A stretch of DNA of 64,000 nt from Maylandia zebra. Lineage: Eukaryota > Chordata > Actinopteri > Cichliformes > Cichlidae. A model generated the notes under the pieces. It was not told where the DNA came from. It saw nothing but the letters and a program-made list of their open reading frames with translations, and did not search any database. A program made the position numbers and the translations under genes. Where the stretch lies: assembly GCF_041146795.1 (NCBI RefSeq), contig NC_135187.1:22389056-22453055 (forward strand). The letters are read 5' to 3'. Positions 27,101 to 41,688 of the stretch are shown here, piece after piece (position 1 is the stretch's first letter; the number at the start of each line of letters is the position of its first letter).

Positions 27101-27208
27101 TCTGCGCTTTTTTTGGAATAGGAGGAGAAGTTGATATGACAATCTTTGTTTTGTTTTTTTGTTTGTTTTTTGAAGTGCTCTTTTTTTCAGGATTAAAAGG
27201 TGTAAAAA

Positions 27209-28720
<1,512 letters not shown>

Positions 28721-28943
28721 TTGTTGACAGTTCCACCGTTTGCTTGTTGTAGGTATTGCTCTTGTTTTTTATGGTTATTTTTAGAGGTAAAATAGCATAA
28801 CCTGTGTTCTTGATTTGTGGCTCTTATGCTTTAGCGCGTCCTATAGCACCCTTGCACAATTTATGATGAATTATGGAAATGAGTGGGACATGGACTTGAT
28901 TCTCTCTTACGTAGGCACCCAAATATGGGGTATGGCGAAGAAT

Positions 28944-28964
28944 CACGTGCTTTTGTTGACCAGT
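28944..28964. promoter_or_regulatory. hoxa5a upstream E-box with degenerate CCAAT
   Basis: CACGTG (28944-28949) is followed 10 bp later by CCAGT (28960-28964), one base away from CCAAT, about 225 bp upstream of the hoxa5a ATG. It fits the same layout as the hoxa3a and hoxa4a modules. Confidence 0.4.
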
Positions 28965-31900
28965 CGTAAATCCTCCTCGGTGACCTCCAGAGGTAAACTC
29001 GTGCACGCAGGAAATACTGGGTGGGATATAAAGGGTGCGCGCTTTCCCTGCGCTCGTGGCTAGGGCAAACTCTGAGCCGGGGCTTTGGGTGTTTTGGATT
29101 GTCGTGGTGCGCCATCCTCTGGTTCAACAGTTGCACTGCGTGTCTGCGGCGCTTTCCGAGGCGTGGGCTGCACACGGGGTCATTCGGAGGTTAACGACCA
29201 TTGCGGCAAAAAAAAAAAAGCTCCTGAACAATACAACAAGTGACATGCTGAGAGTGCAATCTCGGCGGTGATAGTGTACAGAAATAATTCGATCAGAATC
29301 CGTTATGCATGTTATGATGGGCTATGAGTGTAAACAGTCTGCGCACTTAATAGAATAAAAGCCCATTCGCAACAGAGCTGCGTTTTCTCTCATATGATAT
29401 AGCCCTATCGTGAAATATTTGAACGACTTCAAGAGCAAAAAAAAAAGACTAATGAATAAATGTTTGGGGGAAGAATAAAAGCTAAACATCACTTTATCGA
29501 ATAAAGCCACAGAATGTGCTATCCGAGGCCTGATTTTTACGCCACTTTGAAAAATTAATAACTATAAATATGGGCTTTATATGAACACACGAATGTCGTT
29601 TATAAGCAGGTTAAAATATATAACTATGGGCCTCCATGGAACAGATGCTCAGATGATAGCTATTACAATCCTTTTGCGCCAAACCCGATGTTATTTTGCT
29701 CTTATTTAACGGCGACTCCTCTGCTATATTGACCTTTAAACAGTCAATCATGCCAAGCTGCAGTTTCTCGTGTTTTTATTTGTTTACATATAAGCTAAAG
29801 ATTGATTATTTCTTCTTTTTTATAACATGAGAAACTACAAAGCCCGGGGCTTTGCTAAGTATGACTTTTGAATTTAATGAAATTAGTGGAGGGGTGGAAA
29901 AAATAGACTTTATTGCAAAAATGACACGGTGAAAGGATTTGCTGCTTAGGAGTGAATTTGATGCTTTTTAAGTCCTCGAAATGTAGAATACTCAATCAAA
30001 CTTTAACATTATTTTGCGAGTGTGGTGAAAGCTGAACTGCATATTTATATTTTTAGGGGTTAATACAAAAAGCACATACGTATTTACGATGACAGAGAAA
30101 AGGCGATCTTGAGATTTTCTCGTCATTTGTGCCACTGTGATCATTAAAAAAAATTCCCAAAACAATTTCTCAACACAACTCTGCAATCGATCAGTTAAAC
30201 CGTCAAAAATATTATTGATAATAAACAATAATGTTATTTTTAGATATGTTAGAAGCTATTCCCTGCAGCAGTTATGTATCATTGCTTAATAAACCCCAGC
30301 CGATTCACCATTTGAAAACGGTTCGTCAGCTTTGGACTTTCTTTCAAATTAATTCACGAAGGAAATCACAAATTTTAAAAGAAGCGTAGCAGGCATGGCG
30401 CAGTCAGGCGCTTCCCGTTTGTTTTACTCCCTGTGGAATTTTTATGGCACCTTCGCCTCTCAAAGGCAGTGACTTGTCCTAAGGTTTCCTCCACATGCCG
30501 TTTACCCGGAGCAGAGCGTTTGACCAGCACAAGCCCGTTCCTGTGTTAGGATTGACAGGAACAGTGAGATGGATTTATTCAGTCCCAGGTATGTGTGTGG
30601 GAGAGAGAGTGCGTTAACACACTCCCAGAAGGCACGACTTTAGGAAGGGTGAATACCGGGCTCCTACACACCCAGTGTGGGCCCACAAGGAGAGGAGCGC
30701 TATGCGCGGAGTTTGTGTTGGTTAAACAGTCGAGCAACAACAGCTGATTTATGGTTGGCCAATGGCAACAAAGTTCCCACGAAAATTACTTCTCTGAGTT
30801 GAGCCAGGGACACACCCAGGAACTAAAACACAGGCATCGAAAAGAAAGGAGAGCAACGGAGTGAGTGCGCGCTGGTGTCTGACTTGTCGGGTTGAGAGAG
30901 GGGTGAAGGGGGTACGATGGTCACTGGTGAAGGGAGGGGGCGGTGCTATCCGACTTTGCAGACACACACACGCACTCGTAGTAGCTTTTGAGAAAACATT
31001 TAAAATCACTTTCTTTTTCGTGGCCTATAATCCACGTGTTACCCCAAGAAATTACGGTAGTTCAAGCAAAAAAAAAAAAAAATCGAAAGGAAAGTAAAAT
31101 CATACTCTTTATGCAGAAATGACTTACAACAGGGAGATTTATCACTGCATTTGATGCATTTAAATCACCCTGTTAGGACTGATTGGGGGATACATTGCAT
31201 GCTTTTTTTGCATCGATGCATTTTATTAAATATTAATTGCAGTCTAGCAACATACATGACTCTCTGATTTTACTTTCGGCAATACCGCTAACAAGAGCAT
31301 CTATGCAAAGAAACATTTTGCAATTAAAATATCTGATCATTTAAAAAAGCATTTTTAAGTTTAATAACGTTTAGTGGTTGTCATCCTGTTCATTAATTCC
31401 ATGCACATCACGCTGAGGCCTACATGCACACATACAAGGCAACAGAATAAAACACGTGGATGCACAGATGTCGACCTTTCTCATTTGCAGCAAAAAAAAC
31501 AAAACAAACCACGACGAGCTGCAAGCGCGATAGCCCCACTGCCTCCACAGGAGGGCGTCAAAGAGCGCTTACTTTGCCCATCATCCACCCACCCGAAAGC
31601 ACATCCCCATTTAAATCCAACAACAAATACAATCCAGACAGCCTACAACAACACTAAGATCACTGCAAAAATGAATAACCATGTTAAAATATTAGTAACG
31701 ATAATAATTATCATCATCAAATAAGAGCTTGTAAATCTGATAAATCAGATTTAACACGAAGCATCAGTGATGGGAATCCTGATGAAGATCAAGTGTAACA
31801 CGAAACCATTTCTTTCCAAGATTTCAGTCTCTAACCAAAATCAAAGCAGGCGAAACCATAAAGTAAGTTGCTTGCTTTAAGAAGATGCAAATAAGTACAT

Positions 31901-32342
31901 TGTCAACCACATGCACTGGCTGACGAGCGTAAGCTGCCTTACCTTGAGAAGGTCTCTGCATGTAAACACAGGGGGGGTGACTGGAGGGAGTGGGCAGGTG
32001 CAGTGACAGAGAAAAGTCTCCCGGCTGAGACCCCTTACTTGTTTCTCCATGGGGGTCGGTTCCTTCGTCTCATTTTTCCGTTACCTAGGCACCCAAATGA
32101 TCCAGGCATGTCTTACTATAAGCTCCTTGCTCGTCGAGGTTCTGCCTAACATCTCACCCCCGACCCCTTAAAAAAATCCCCAAAAGCAGATGTGAGAGAT
32201 GGTAAAATGTCGAAGGTCGACTGTGAAAAGGTTCCCGTGGAAGTCCGAGACCGTTAAATGAAAGGCTCCTCTATCCCGCAATTGAAAATTAAATATAAAA
32301 AAAACGGGGCGAAAAAAAAAGTTCATGTTCATGGCTCCCCGC

Positions 32343-32364
32343 CACGTGACAAGCTGCGGCCAAT
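32343..32364. promoter_or_regulatory. Orphan CACGTG-N11-CCAAT module between hoxa5a and hoxa7a
   Basis: CACGTG (32343-32348) and CCAAT (32360-32364) have the same order and spacing as at the hoxa3a promoter, but no Hox coding exon lies just downstream. It is a candidate for the surviving promoter of the lost hoxa6a or for a distal promoter of hoxa5a. A TTTATGG lies about 70 bp away. Confidence 0.5.
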
Positions 32365-33460
32365 AGGAACCCGGGCCGCGTCGTAAACTTGTATGGCTAT
32401 GTTGTAAATTTTCATAAACAACAACGGATTTATGGCCCAGAGCTGGAGGGAGAGGGACGAGGGGAGAGAAAGAGACAGAAAAAGGAGGGAGGGAGGAGGG
32501 CAGGTCAGCGTCAGGCGCCATCTTACCCAGCGAGGAGGGAAAGCAGAGTTCAACAGTAATTTCCCTTCATCTGCAGCCTGTCCCATCTCGCATCCTCATA
32601 GCTCACATTCCCCAACTTCACTGTTTACCTAACCCCCATTATGGACTGTAACATGTCTCATTACATGCAACCCAATACTGGTCACACTGAAGGTCACATA
32701 ATGGTAACTGTGAACACAATATTACTCGACCCAGGGCGCGATTACAATCCTTTTCTTGGATGGATATTTTTAATAACACGGTAAATATGGAATGAAACCA
32801 AATAGAGAGGGTAAAATCATTTTTATTAAATGATTGCGCGTTCACTTCATTTACAGGACAGACTACAAGCCTAGCAGACTTTGATTGAAAGCCAGCAGCA
32901 TTTGCTCACTGTACTGGAATATTTCTCTGATTATAAAATGATGGATATTGCCAGCTGGATAACGGTACATGTATTTAAAAGACTAATCTGTAAAGCTAGA
33001 TATCCACAGTAGCCTACGGCACAATCGCTGACGGTATAGTGAGCGGGTGAGGAATCTGAGGTAGGTTACATGCAAAACTAAACAAATATTTAGGTCGATA
33101 GTTAAATCCTCACCCCTAGCAGGCGGATTAAAATCCATGTTAATTAAAAGGGGGGAGGGAGAAGAAGAAACTCAGGAATTCTTTTATCAAAATCAGTCAA
33201 ATAAAACATTTGCCTTTACCGGTTCAAAATAAGGCACATCAATTGTATGGTAGAAAACAGGAAACCATCAATTAAATCACCAGCTCAGTTCGTGTTTACA
33301 TTTCCGTGTCAGTTTTTGAAAATTATAAGGTAAATACTAGGTCGTTTTTTGCTGAAGGAATGTTAACTCAGTAGTAGTTTTCTGTAGTCCAAAATGTGCC
33401 ATATTTGTAGTACTCCTATGGGATATATGCGGAGGATATAAAAATACAGGCTAGTTAGGG

Positions 33461-33467
33461 TAGGTAG
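33461..33467 (-). promoter_or_regulatory. miR-196 seed site downstream of hoxa7a
   Basis: The minus strand has AACTACCTA, complementary to the first nine bases of miR-196. It is about 205 nt after the hoxa7a stop codon. Hoxa7 is a known miR-196 target in other vertebrates. Confidence 0.6.
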
Positions 33468-33672
33468 TTAGTATTTGTCACGTGAAGCATTTTTAGTGCT
33501 GGTTTAAATATGAAATCCAGAAGAGCAGTGTAGTGTTTTAATGTGGATTACTGTCAAAAGATTAATAAGACTTAGTGCCTAAATGTTATGTCAGAAGTTA
33601 TATTTGATGCATACCAACACAATATTTAACACATTATATTTCTTTATTTTGATTTTCTGTCCGTCTCTTCTG

Positions 33673-35138
<1,466 letters not shown>

Positions 35139-35267
35139 ATTTTTTTCTCTCTGATTTGTTGGCCCAGAATCCTCAGTGTCGTTTTTACGAGGTAGTGTGA
35201 TAGATGACAGCAATACACCCTAGATTTACACCAAACCCCATTTTTACTCTGGACCAAAGAACTCACC

Positions 35268-35300
35268 CATGTGACCCCGGCCTGGTCGCTCTCGTCCAAT
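35268..35300. promoter_or_regulatory. hoxa7a proximal promoter: E-box-like CATGTG and CCAAT
   Basis: CATGTG (35268-35273) and CCAAT (35296-35300) lie 130-160 bp upstream of the hoxa7a ATG with a 22-bp gap, about two helical turns. It is a weaker form of the module seen at neighbouring genes. Confidence 0.4.
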
Positions 35301-35523
35301 CAGCAGAGACGTGGTTTTATTATGGCACAAGACTGCGGAGTAGGATTAACACTTCAGACACATAAACACGCACACAGATATAAACACACATGCAAGAAAT
35401 TCACACGGTCCCGATAAGCCGAGGGTAACTGGCTGAATTTAATTCTCATGGGTTAGTTTCGCCATATCATCACTAATCATCATTTTATAAGCTTTCTGCT
35501 TCCTATTTCAAGTACCTCAGTGA

Positions 35524-35649
<126 letters not shown>

Positions 35650-36119
35650 TTCTAAAAGTATAGTATACTTATAGAAATAGTTTTTGATTATCTACCACAT
35701 AAAAACATCTGTATATTTTCTTTTGATCTTACAAAATGGCTCGTGCCATTAAAACATATTTTCACAAGTTAGTTTTCATTATATTTGTCTATCCGTGCAA
35801 TATAACCGGTTATTATTATTATTATCGTTGTTGTTGCTGTTGTTTTGTTATTGTTGGTAAAATTAGATTATATTGTTACCATAAATGGGCAATAAATTAC
35901 CACAAATCATGCTTGAAAAAATATTAATAATACTAAATTGAAAATATTTAGATTTCACTACTTTACCTTAAATAATTACGATTACCGTCTATAATAATGA
36001 TCAGTAGTAGTATTAGTAATATTACGTTTTTAATTATTTAACTTTACTAATATCATAATGTAATTATTAACTAATATTGTTTTAAGGTAATAGTTTTGTT
36101 ATTTTTAGTAATATTTTAA

Positions 36120-36120
<1 letters not shown>

Positions 36121-36185
<65 letters not shown>
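36121..36185. repeat. (TAA)n microsatellite
   Basis: About 65 bp of TAA repeats in the hoxa7a-hoxa9a interval. Confidence 0.95.
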
Positions 36186-36186
<1 letters not shown>

Positions 36187-36601
36187 GGATTGTAAACTTA
36201 ATTATTCCGTGTGGAAAAAATCACATATTATATCTTATTTTAAACATATGCATTTTTGAAATAATTAATGAACAATTGAGCGGGAGGATGCAGATTTTAG
36301 CAAAGTCTTGCTGTTAAACTAATTATTTAATTTAAGGCGTTTACCTTTAAATACGACAACAGGACGACAAGAGTGAACACAGCGACTACTTGGGTGTGCA
36401 AGCAGTAATCCAGCAGCCACAGGCTTTTTCATTCCTCCCCGCAGAGCTGCAGGTTCATGAAGCAGCTTCTACACTGAGACTGTAAAAAGGTGTGAAATTA
36501 TTCCTCTGGACTCTTAAAATGTTGCTACAGTTTGTTCCCAGTGCAGGCTCATTAGGGAGGGGGTGTTACAAAAAGCAGAGGGGTGATGTAGAACAGTGTC
36601 G

Positions 36602-36616
36602 CCACCCTCTGGTGAT
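36602..36616 (-). promoter_or_regulatory. Candidate CTCF site between hoxa7a and hoxa9a
   Basis: The plus strand CCACCCTCTGGTG gives CACCAGAGGGTGG on the minus strand, close to the CTCF core with mismatches at its ends. Mammalian HOXA has a CTCF boundary between A7 and A9. Confidence 0.4.
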
Positions 36617-37474
36617 TCGTGGGGATTGCAGCGTTGGGGAGGCAGCACTGCGCAGGCGTTGTTATTTTAATGCTGAATCCGATAGAATGCAGCAGATTAA
36701 GGAAAGGAGGATGTCACGGAGGTGACGTTTCGTTTATGTTGGGTATGATTTGGAGAAATGCTCCGGTGTTGCAACATACTCGTGTTTATAGACACAAGTC
36801 TCACTGCTGTGTCTGAAACTAGCTGTTCACTTTATTGCTACCTTTTCCTTTAGGAAGGCCCGGCAAAGGAGCAAGGGGCGGAAGGTTCCCAGGTAGAAAC
36901 AAAGGATCCCTCCAAATGACCGTGAGTCCTGCGCGTCCCCGTCGAGGAGAATCCAATAAAACTGATCATTTCCGCTCGGACCTTTTGTCCAGACCACAGT
37001 CTCACAGAAAGAGAAGAAAAAAACAAATGGGTGCCATTCTGGAAGCGGCCTAATTGTGTCTGGACGGCCATAAAGCCATTAAAACTGGAATGCCAGACAG
37101 TATAGCAGACCAGGCGTTTTATTGCACTGTCTCTGGCCGAGTCTTTGAAGTTTGGGTCCATCTGCGTCCCCCCCCCCAACGCGTCACAACAGCACTCCAG
37201 TTGTGGACTAAAGGACGACTTAGCCTCCAAGCAGCATAATCGATAGTTTCTGTACAGCCCCTTAATGAAAGCTGAATTACCTGCTCCTCCTGTCTTTGAT
37301 CGATCAGGACACCATGCAACTGTAGCTCAGATCGGATTTGCTGGTCTCTTTGTGTCAAATATTTTCTCCAGCATGCAGAGACTTGAACCAGTCTTAACAC
37401 TAAAATGAAGGGGCCATATTTTAAACTAGACCTACACCATTACTCCAAAGCCAGTTGGACAGTTTGACCTCAAA

Positions 37475-37475
<1 letters not shown>

Positions 37476-37561
<86 letters not shown>
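37476..37561. repeat. (GT)n microsatellite
   Basis: About 86 bp of GT repeats. A shorter CA array follows at 37875-37901. Confidence 0.95.
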
Positions 37562-37564
<3 letters not shown>

Positions 37565-38493
37565 AAACAAATTCCTAAATTTCCAAAATACATTTAAAAA
37601 GATGCGGGTTTTTCCTCTTCTTGTAAATTGTTTAGCGCCGTCTGTGATGGCTCATGACAGATTAGCCTAAGCGCCCTTGTCAAATCTGAGCTGAGGAGAA
37701 ACACATCGGCTGTATTATTTTGGGCTTCAGCAGTCGAAGCCCACGGTGTCTTTTTTGTTTTGTGTCCTCTCGCCTCGCAGCGCTTTGCACCCCATAAAAG
37801 GTTATAGCGGTAATTGTCTTTTATGGCTGTATACAGCTAACAACATCCTCTGCCAAGATGCAGCTATGTCCCCAACACACACACACACACACACACACAC
37901 AGTGTTCTAGGTGTGTTAGGTTTCACTGGTGTGTGTGTGGGTGGGGGGGGGGGATTGTTTTTTGTTTTTTTTGCTTTTTACAAATTAAAAATATTTAAGC
38001 AAACAAAAAGCTCATTTTCACTAAGTATGCAATCATCCAAATATAACTGATTATCATTACTCTATTTTTTGTTTCTGTATTTTCACGTGTCATAACTTTT
38101 GGCAGCGCAAACCAGCGCCAGCTCAGGCTTTTTTGTTTGTTTGTTTTTGCGTACCAAGAATTCAGAATTTCAAATATTATGAAAGCATGAAATGCAGACT
38201 GGTGTGGGGGTGCAGTGAGATATGAATGTAAGATACTTGTAGTCGCAGATATAATTTGTTTTATTCAATAAATAAAGTACAAATTACATTTGTGAACCAA
38301 AAGTCAGACGGTCAGCACGACCGCGAGGTATTAAAAATGAGTAGCTAGCCTACAGTGTTTTCTTCCATTTGCACTCACTAACAAATATTACGCTCTTTGA
38401 AAATGACTCCCTGAAATTCAGTCACACGAATCCAGTAATGCAAACAAATCTATTACAATCCACCACTGCAAAACAAAGGTCAATGTAGGTATG

Positions 38494-38517
38494 TAGGTAG
38501 TTGAAAGACATAGGTAG
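38494..38517 (-). promoter_or_regulatory. Two miR-196 seed sites in the hoxa9a 3' UTR
   Basis: CTACCTA occurs twice on the minus strand, at 38500-38494 and 38517-38511, 17 nt apart start to start. Both lie between the hoxa9a stop and the AATAAA at 38260. Sites this close can act cooperatively. Confidence 0.65.
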
Positions 38518-39122
38518 TCAATCATGTTATGTAATACAACTTCTAGCCTATCATATATATACTGAAATTTCGTAAGAGTTCTCAGGAGGTTCCTTGTATT
38601 TATGCGCCTATTTTACTCTGTTTTTCCCTACAGTTTCTAACGTTAGATTCAAATTCAGTCAAAGGCTTATCCTAATAGTAAGAGAGAAACAACAATAAAA
38701 TACTTTTTTTTTTTACAAACTATACGCTCAGTTGGCTCTGAGACAGACAACAAATATAGCTACAATCCGGAACACAGAGAGCTAGAAACAGTCGTACACA
38801 AACAAGCACAGGGGCAAGGCCAACTAATACACTTTAACGAGGTATTAATTCAAAGCAGCACGAGAAAAGAACAAGTTAAAAAAAAACGAGGGTGCACTGT
38901 TAAAACTGTGCAATATAATGGTAGTTGCAAAAAACTAAAGCCCAACATGCTGTTTTTTTTTGTTTGTTTGTTTGTTTGTTTGTTTTTTACAAGACAAATA
39001 ACCCTATAGCTGTTATTAAGAACAATATGACAATGTTGTTTAAAAACAGGGTCCAGCAGAGTTAAGAGCTCTTACACATCAAGCTCGCTATCAGTCTAAT
39101 GCTGCTTTTGTCTAAGGTTCAG

Positions 39123-39415
39123 TCACTCGTCTTTCGGTGCGCCGTCTTTATTGAACTTCTTCATCTTCATCCTGCGGTTCTGAAACCAAATTTTAACCTG
39201 TCTTTCGGTGAGGTTTAGCAGCCTCGCCACCTCGTACCTACGGTCTCTGGTCAGGTAGGTGTTAAAGAGGAACTCTTTCTCCAGCTCCAGGATCTGGTGC
39301 TTGGTGTACGGACAGCGCTTTTTTCTTGTGGCACTCGCGTGGAGCCAGTTGGACACTGGGTTATCTGAAAAGAGTGGGGTGCGACACTGGTGTGAGGTCC
39401 TGAACTTCTGACTAA

Positions 39416-39500
<85 letters not shown>

Positions 39501-40346
39501 CAAATAAAGTAAAAGCGTAAAAGCGGATGTGCGCCTCTAAATTCTGCTATATCCACAGCTCTACAGCTCCCCGTCCATGTTTTGTCCCTTCTGCCTCCCT
39601 CGCTGCTCACGCTCACTTTAAAGGCTGCAAGAGGTTATCTAACACAGCAATGTGAGCTGGGCTATTAACAGCCCCCCATAAGGAAATGGCACGTTCAGAA
39701 TGGCATCTGTTAGGACGCGCACCCCCATAAGGCACCCCAATCCTCACAGCTTCATGTTGTGCAAATGACATAAAAGACTCTGCTTTGACTTACTTGGATC
39801 CAGGCCCGGTTTCTCTTCCCCCTCTCCGCTCAAATCCCCTGCCTGGACGGAGAGTTCGTCCTTTTCCACCGGTGATGCTGACGCCACGGTGCCATTGGCG
39901 TATTCAGAGAGCAGCAGAGCCGTGTGGGATCCGGGCAGCCCTCCTTCAGCCCGCGCCCCCAGTCCCTCCGGTTTGATCCCGTAGTGATGGGTCGTCGGTA
40001 ATCCGGTCAACGGCAGGGAACCGGACATGGGCTCCAGAAGCCAGGATTGATACCGGCCATCTGTATCTCCACCTACTGGGCCTTGGGGATGCCCGTAGTG
40101 GGGATGATACACAGAGGAGACGGTGGCTGGAAACTGAGCCGGGACGTGGCTCCAAGACGGCCCGAATACCTGGGGCTTGGATGGGAAGGTGCAAGTCCCG
40201 ACCTCGCTGTGGTCGCTGATGGAGGCATGCTGCCTGGCGTGCTGGAGCCCAGGACCGGAGGTGTACCTCGGCACAGAGAGCTCCTCGCTCTCGGGGAGAA
40301 TGAGGGAATCGACGTAGTAACTAGTGAGCGTTCCAGATGTCGACAT
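39123..40346 (-). CDS. hoxa9a: Hoxa9a homeodomain transcription factor (2 exons)
   Basis: Exon 1 is 40346-39794 and exon 2 is 39364-39123, with a 429-bp intron. Splice sites CCAA|GTAAGT and TTTTCAG|ATAAC are phase 1 and give 264 residues. The start at 40346 gives [19 protein letters not shown], the Hox9 N-terminal activation domain. There is no YPWM; the Hox9 PBX-contact Trp lies in [10 protein letters not shown] (Trp near 191). The homeodomain is near 197-256 ([12 protein letters not shown] to [11 protein letters not shown]). It differs from the usual Hoxa9 at a few sites: Ile for Thr in [10 protein letters not shown], Thr for Met in FNTYL, and Phe for Ile in MKKFNKD. The C-terminus ends PKDE, like the AKDE of Hoxa9. 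A long AT microsatellite fills part of the intron. The 3' flank to the AATAAA at 38260 carries two miR-196 seed sites. An inverted CCAAT (ATTGG) and a CACGTG, 10 bp apart, lie about 205-225 bp upstream of the ATG. Confidence 0.97.
39418..39494. repeat. (AT)n microsatellite inside the hoxa9a intron
   Basis: About 77 bp of AT dinucleotide occupies 18 percent of the 429-bp intron and ends about 54 bp from the splice acceptor. Confidence 0.95.
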
Positions 40347-40549
40347 GGCAGAAAAATTACACTTTCACATGTACACAGTCATACAGCGGATGCATGCAAA
40401 AGCGAGACGCGCACACACACCACACACACACACACATACACACGCAGTAAACCCAGCCTCACAAAATAACAATGTGGAGAAATCAAGTAGCAACTTCGCT
40501 CCACGGAGAACTACAGTGGGAAAGTAATGGGGAGACAGGCTGCCATGCC

Positions 40550-40570
40550 ATTGGGTAGCAGACACACGTG
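40550..40570. promoter_or_regulatory. hoxa9a proximal promoter: inverted CCAAT and CACGTG
   Basis: ATTGG (40550-40554) and CACGTG (40565-40570) are 10 bp apart, in the opposite order to hoxa3a and hoxa4a. A TTATGAT posterior-Hox-like site overlaps the distal side of the E-box. They lie about 205-225 bp upstream of the ATG. Confidence 0.5.
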
Positions 40571-41588
40571 ATCATAAGGCTGAACAATAAAGGATAAATC
40601 AATCCCTACGGTCATTAAATACTCACCCTCTCTCCTATAACAACTTCGACTTTTTAAGAATTATCAAGATTTGAGCAGGAACCACTATGCGAGATGAAAA
40701 ATATGAATGAATAAAATAAATGACACCGGGCTCCTTCTTATTGGCACTTGCTGCCGTTCCAATCCCCTCTCGGTTATCCAAAACGATACAAAATGTATTT
40801 GGAAGCCTTCTTTTACGAGACATTTTATAGGACACGTAAGCACCCTACGATCGCTGCTCACCAAAACGCATTTTAAACAGCACCACATCACAGAAACTTT
40901 GCAGCTCAATGATCTGAATAAGACTATCTAGTGAATTATGAATCGTTTTTTATAACACTTTATAACAGTTTTTCTCCCCTCACAGGCCATACGCTTTCCT
41001 CTGCAGGTTTTTCTTTGCTACAGCTTAAAGCATTAAATACATATCATAGGCGCAAAAAGCTAGCCAATAATGAAACATACTTAAGTCTATTATGAGGCTG
41101 AGTAGTTTTCAGTTAAGTTCCTATGTGAGTTAAACCTTAAGCGCAGGCTACATGGAGAATTCTCGTATAGGGTTATTTTTCTACCACAATCAAGCTTCCT
41201 GCCTACGTCAGGTCACTGTACACGCTGGAACTAAGTCTCTGGCGCCTAATTAACCTCATTACAATACACGAAGTTTCCATGAAATGAACGCTTCTGCAGG
41301 AGTTTGAGTATTTTTTCTCAACAAAGCTATAGTGTTAAATTAACTATGTAAAACTACATCAATAAACGTGTCGTTATTTCTGGAGAATTGAAAGAATGTT
41401 TTGTTTTTCAATTTTTTTTTTTGTAAATTACATTTTTTTAAAAGAATAATAACAGGGTTTCTTATTTGAGCATTTTTAGTGGATTTATCAGTTACGCTGT
41501 AATAGAATTTAATAATATATTAATTTAATAATATATAAATAATATATATATTTGTTTCTTGACAAATATAAACATATCGTGCCGTGAA

Positions 41589-41688
<100 letters not shown>

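Larger units (their letters stand above)
18385..27208. other. hoxa4a-hoxa5a intergenic region
   Basis: No protein gene and no miR-10 are recognised. It holds the hoxa4a promoter, the DR5 retinoic acid element, long TAA and AT/ATAC repeats, and a promoter-like CACGTG/CCAGT segment at 25.77 kb. About 26.24-27.2 kb is probably hoxa5a 3' UTR. Confidence 0.6.
28721..33672. other. hoxa5a-hoxa7a interval; site of lost hoxa6a
   Basis: No Hox6 homeobox, YPWM block or other coding remnant was found on either strand. Promoter-like sequence is present at 30.7-30.8 kb (TTTATGG then TTGGCCAAT) and at 32.3 kb (CACGTG/CCAAT). The part from about 32.82 or 33.64 kb to 33.67 kb is hoxa7a 3' UTR, depending on the poly(A) site used. 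Confidence 0.6.

Noticed and set aside
18385-27208. Search for miR-10 between hoxa4a and hoxa5a
   Set aside because: The mature miR-10 sequence was not found on either strand; HoxA clusters of vertebrates usually lack it.
29109-29124. CTCF-like GCGCCATCCTCTGGT upstream of hoxa5a
   Set aside because: The position would suit the mammalian A5/A6 boundary, but the core has a mismatch and an inserted base pair; too weak to call.
28721-33672. Search for hoxa6a remnants
   Set aside because: No hexapeptide or homeobox fragment was found on either strand, so no pseudogene is called; only promoter-like sequence remains.
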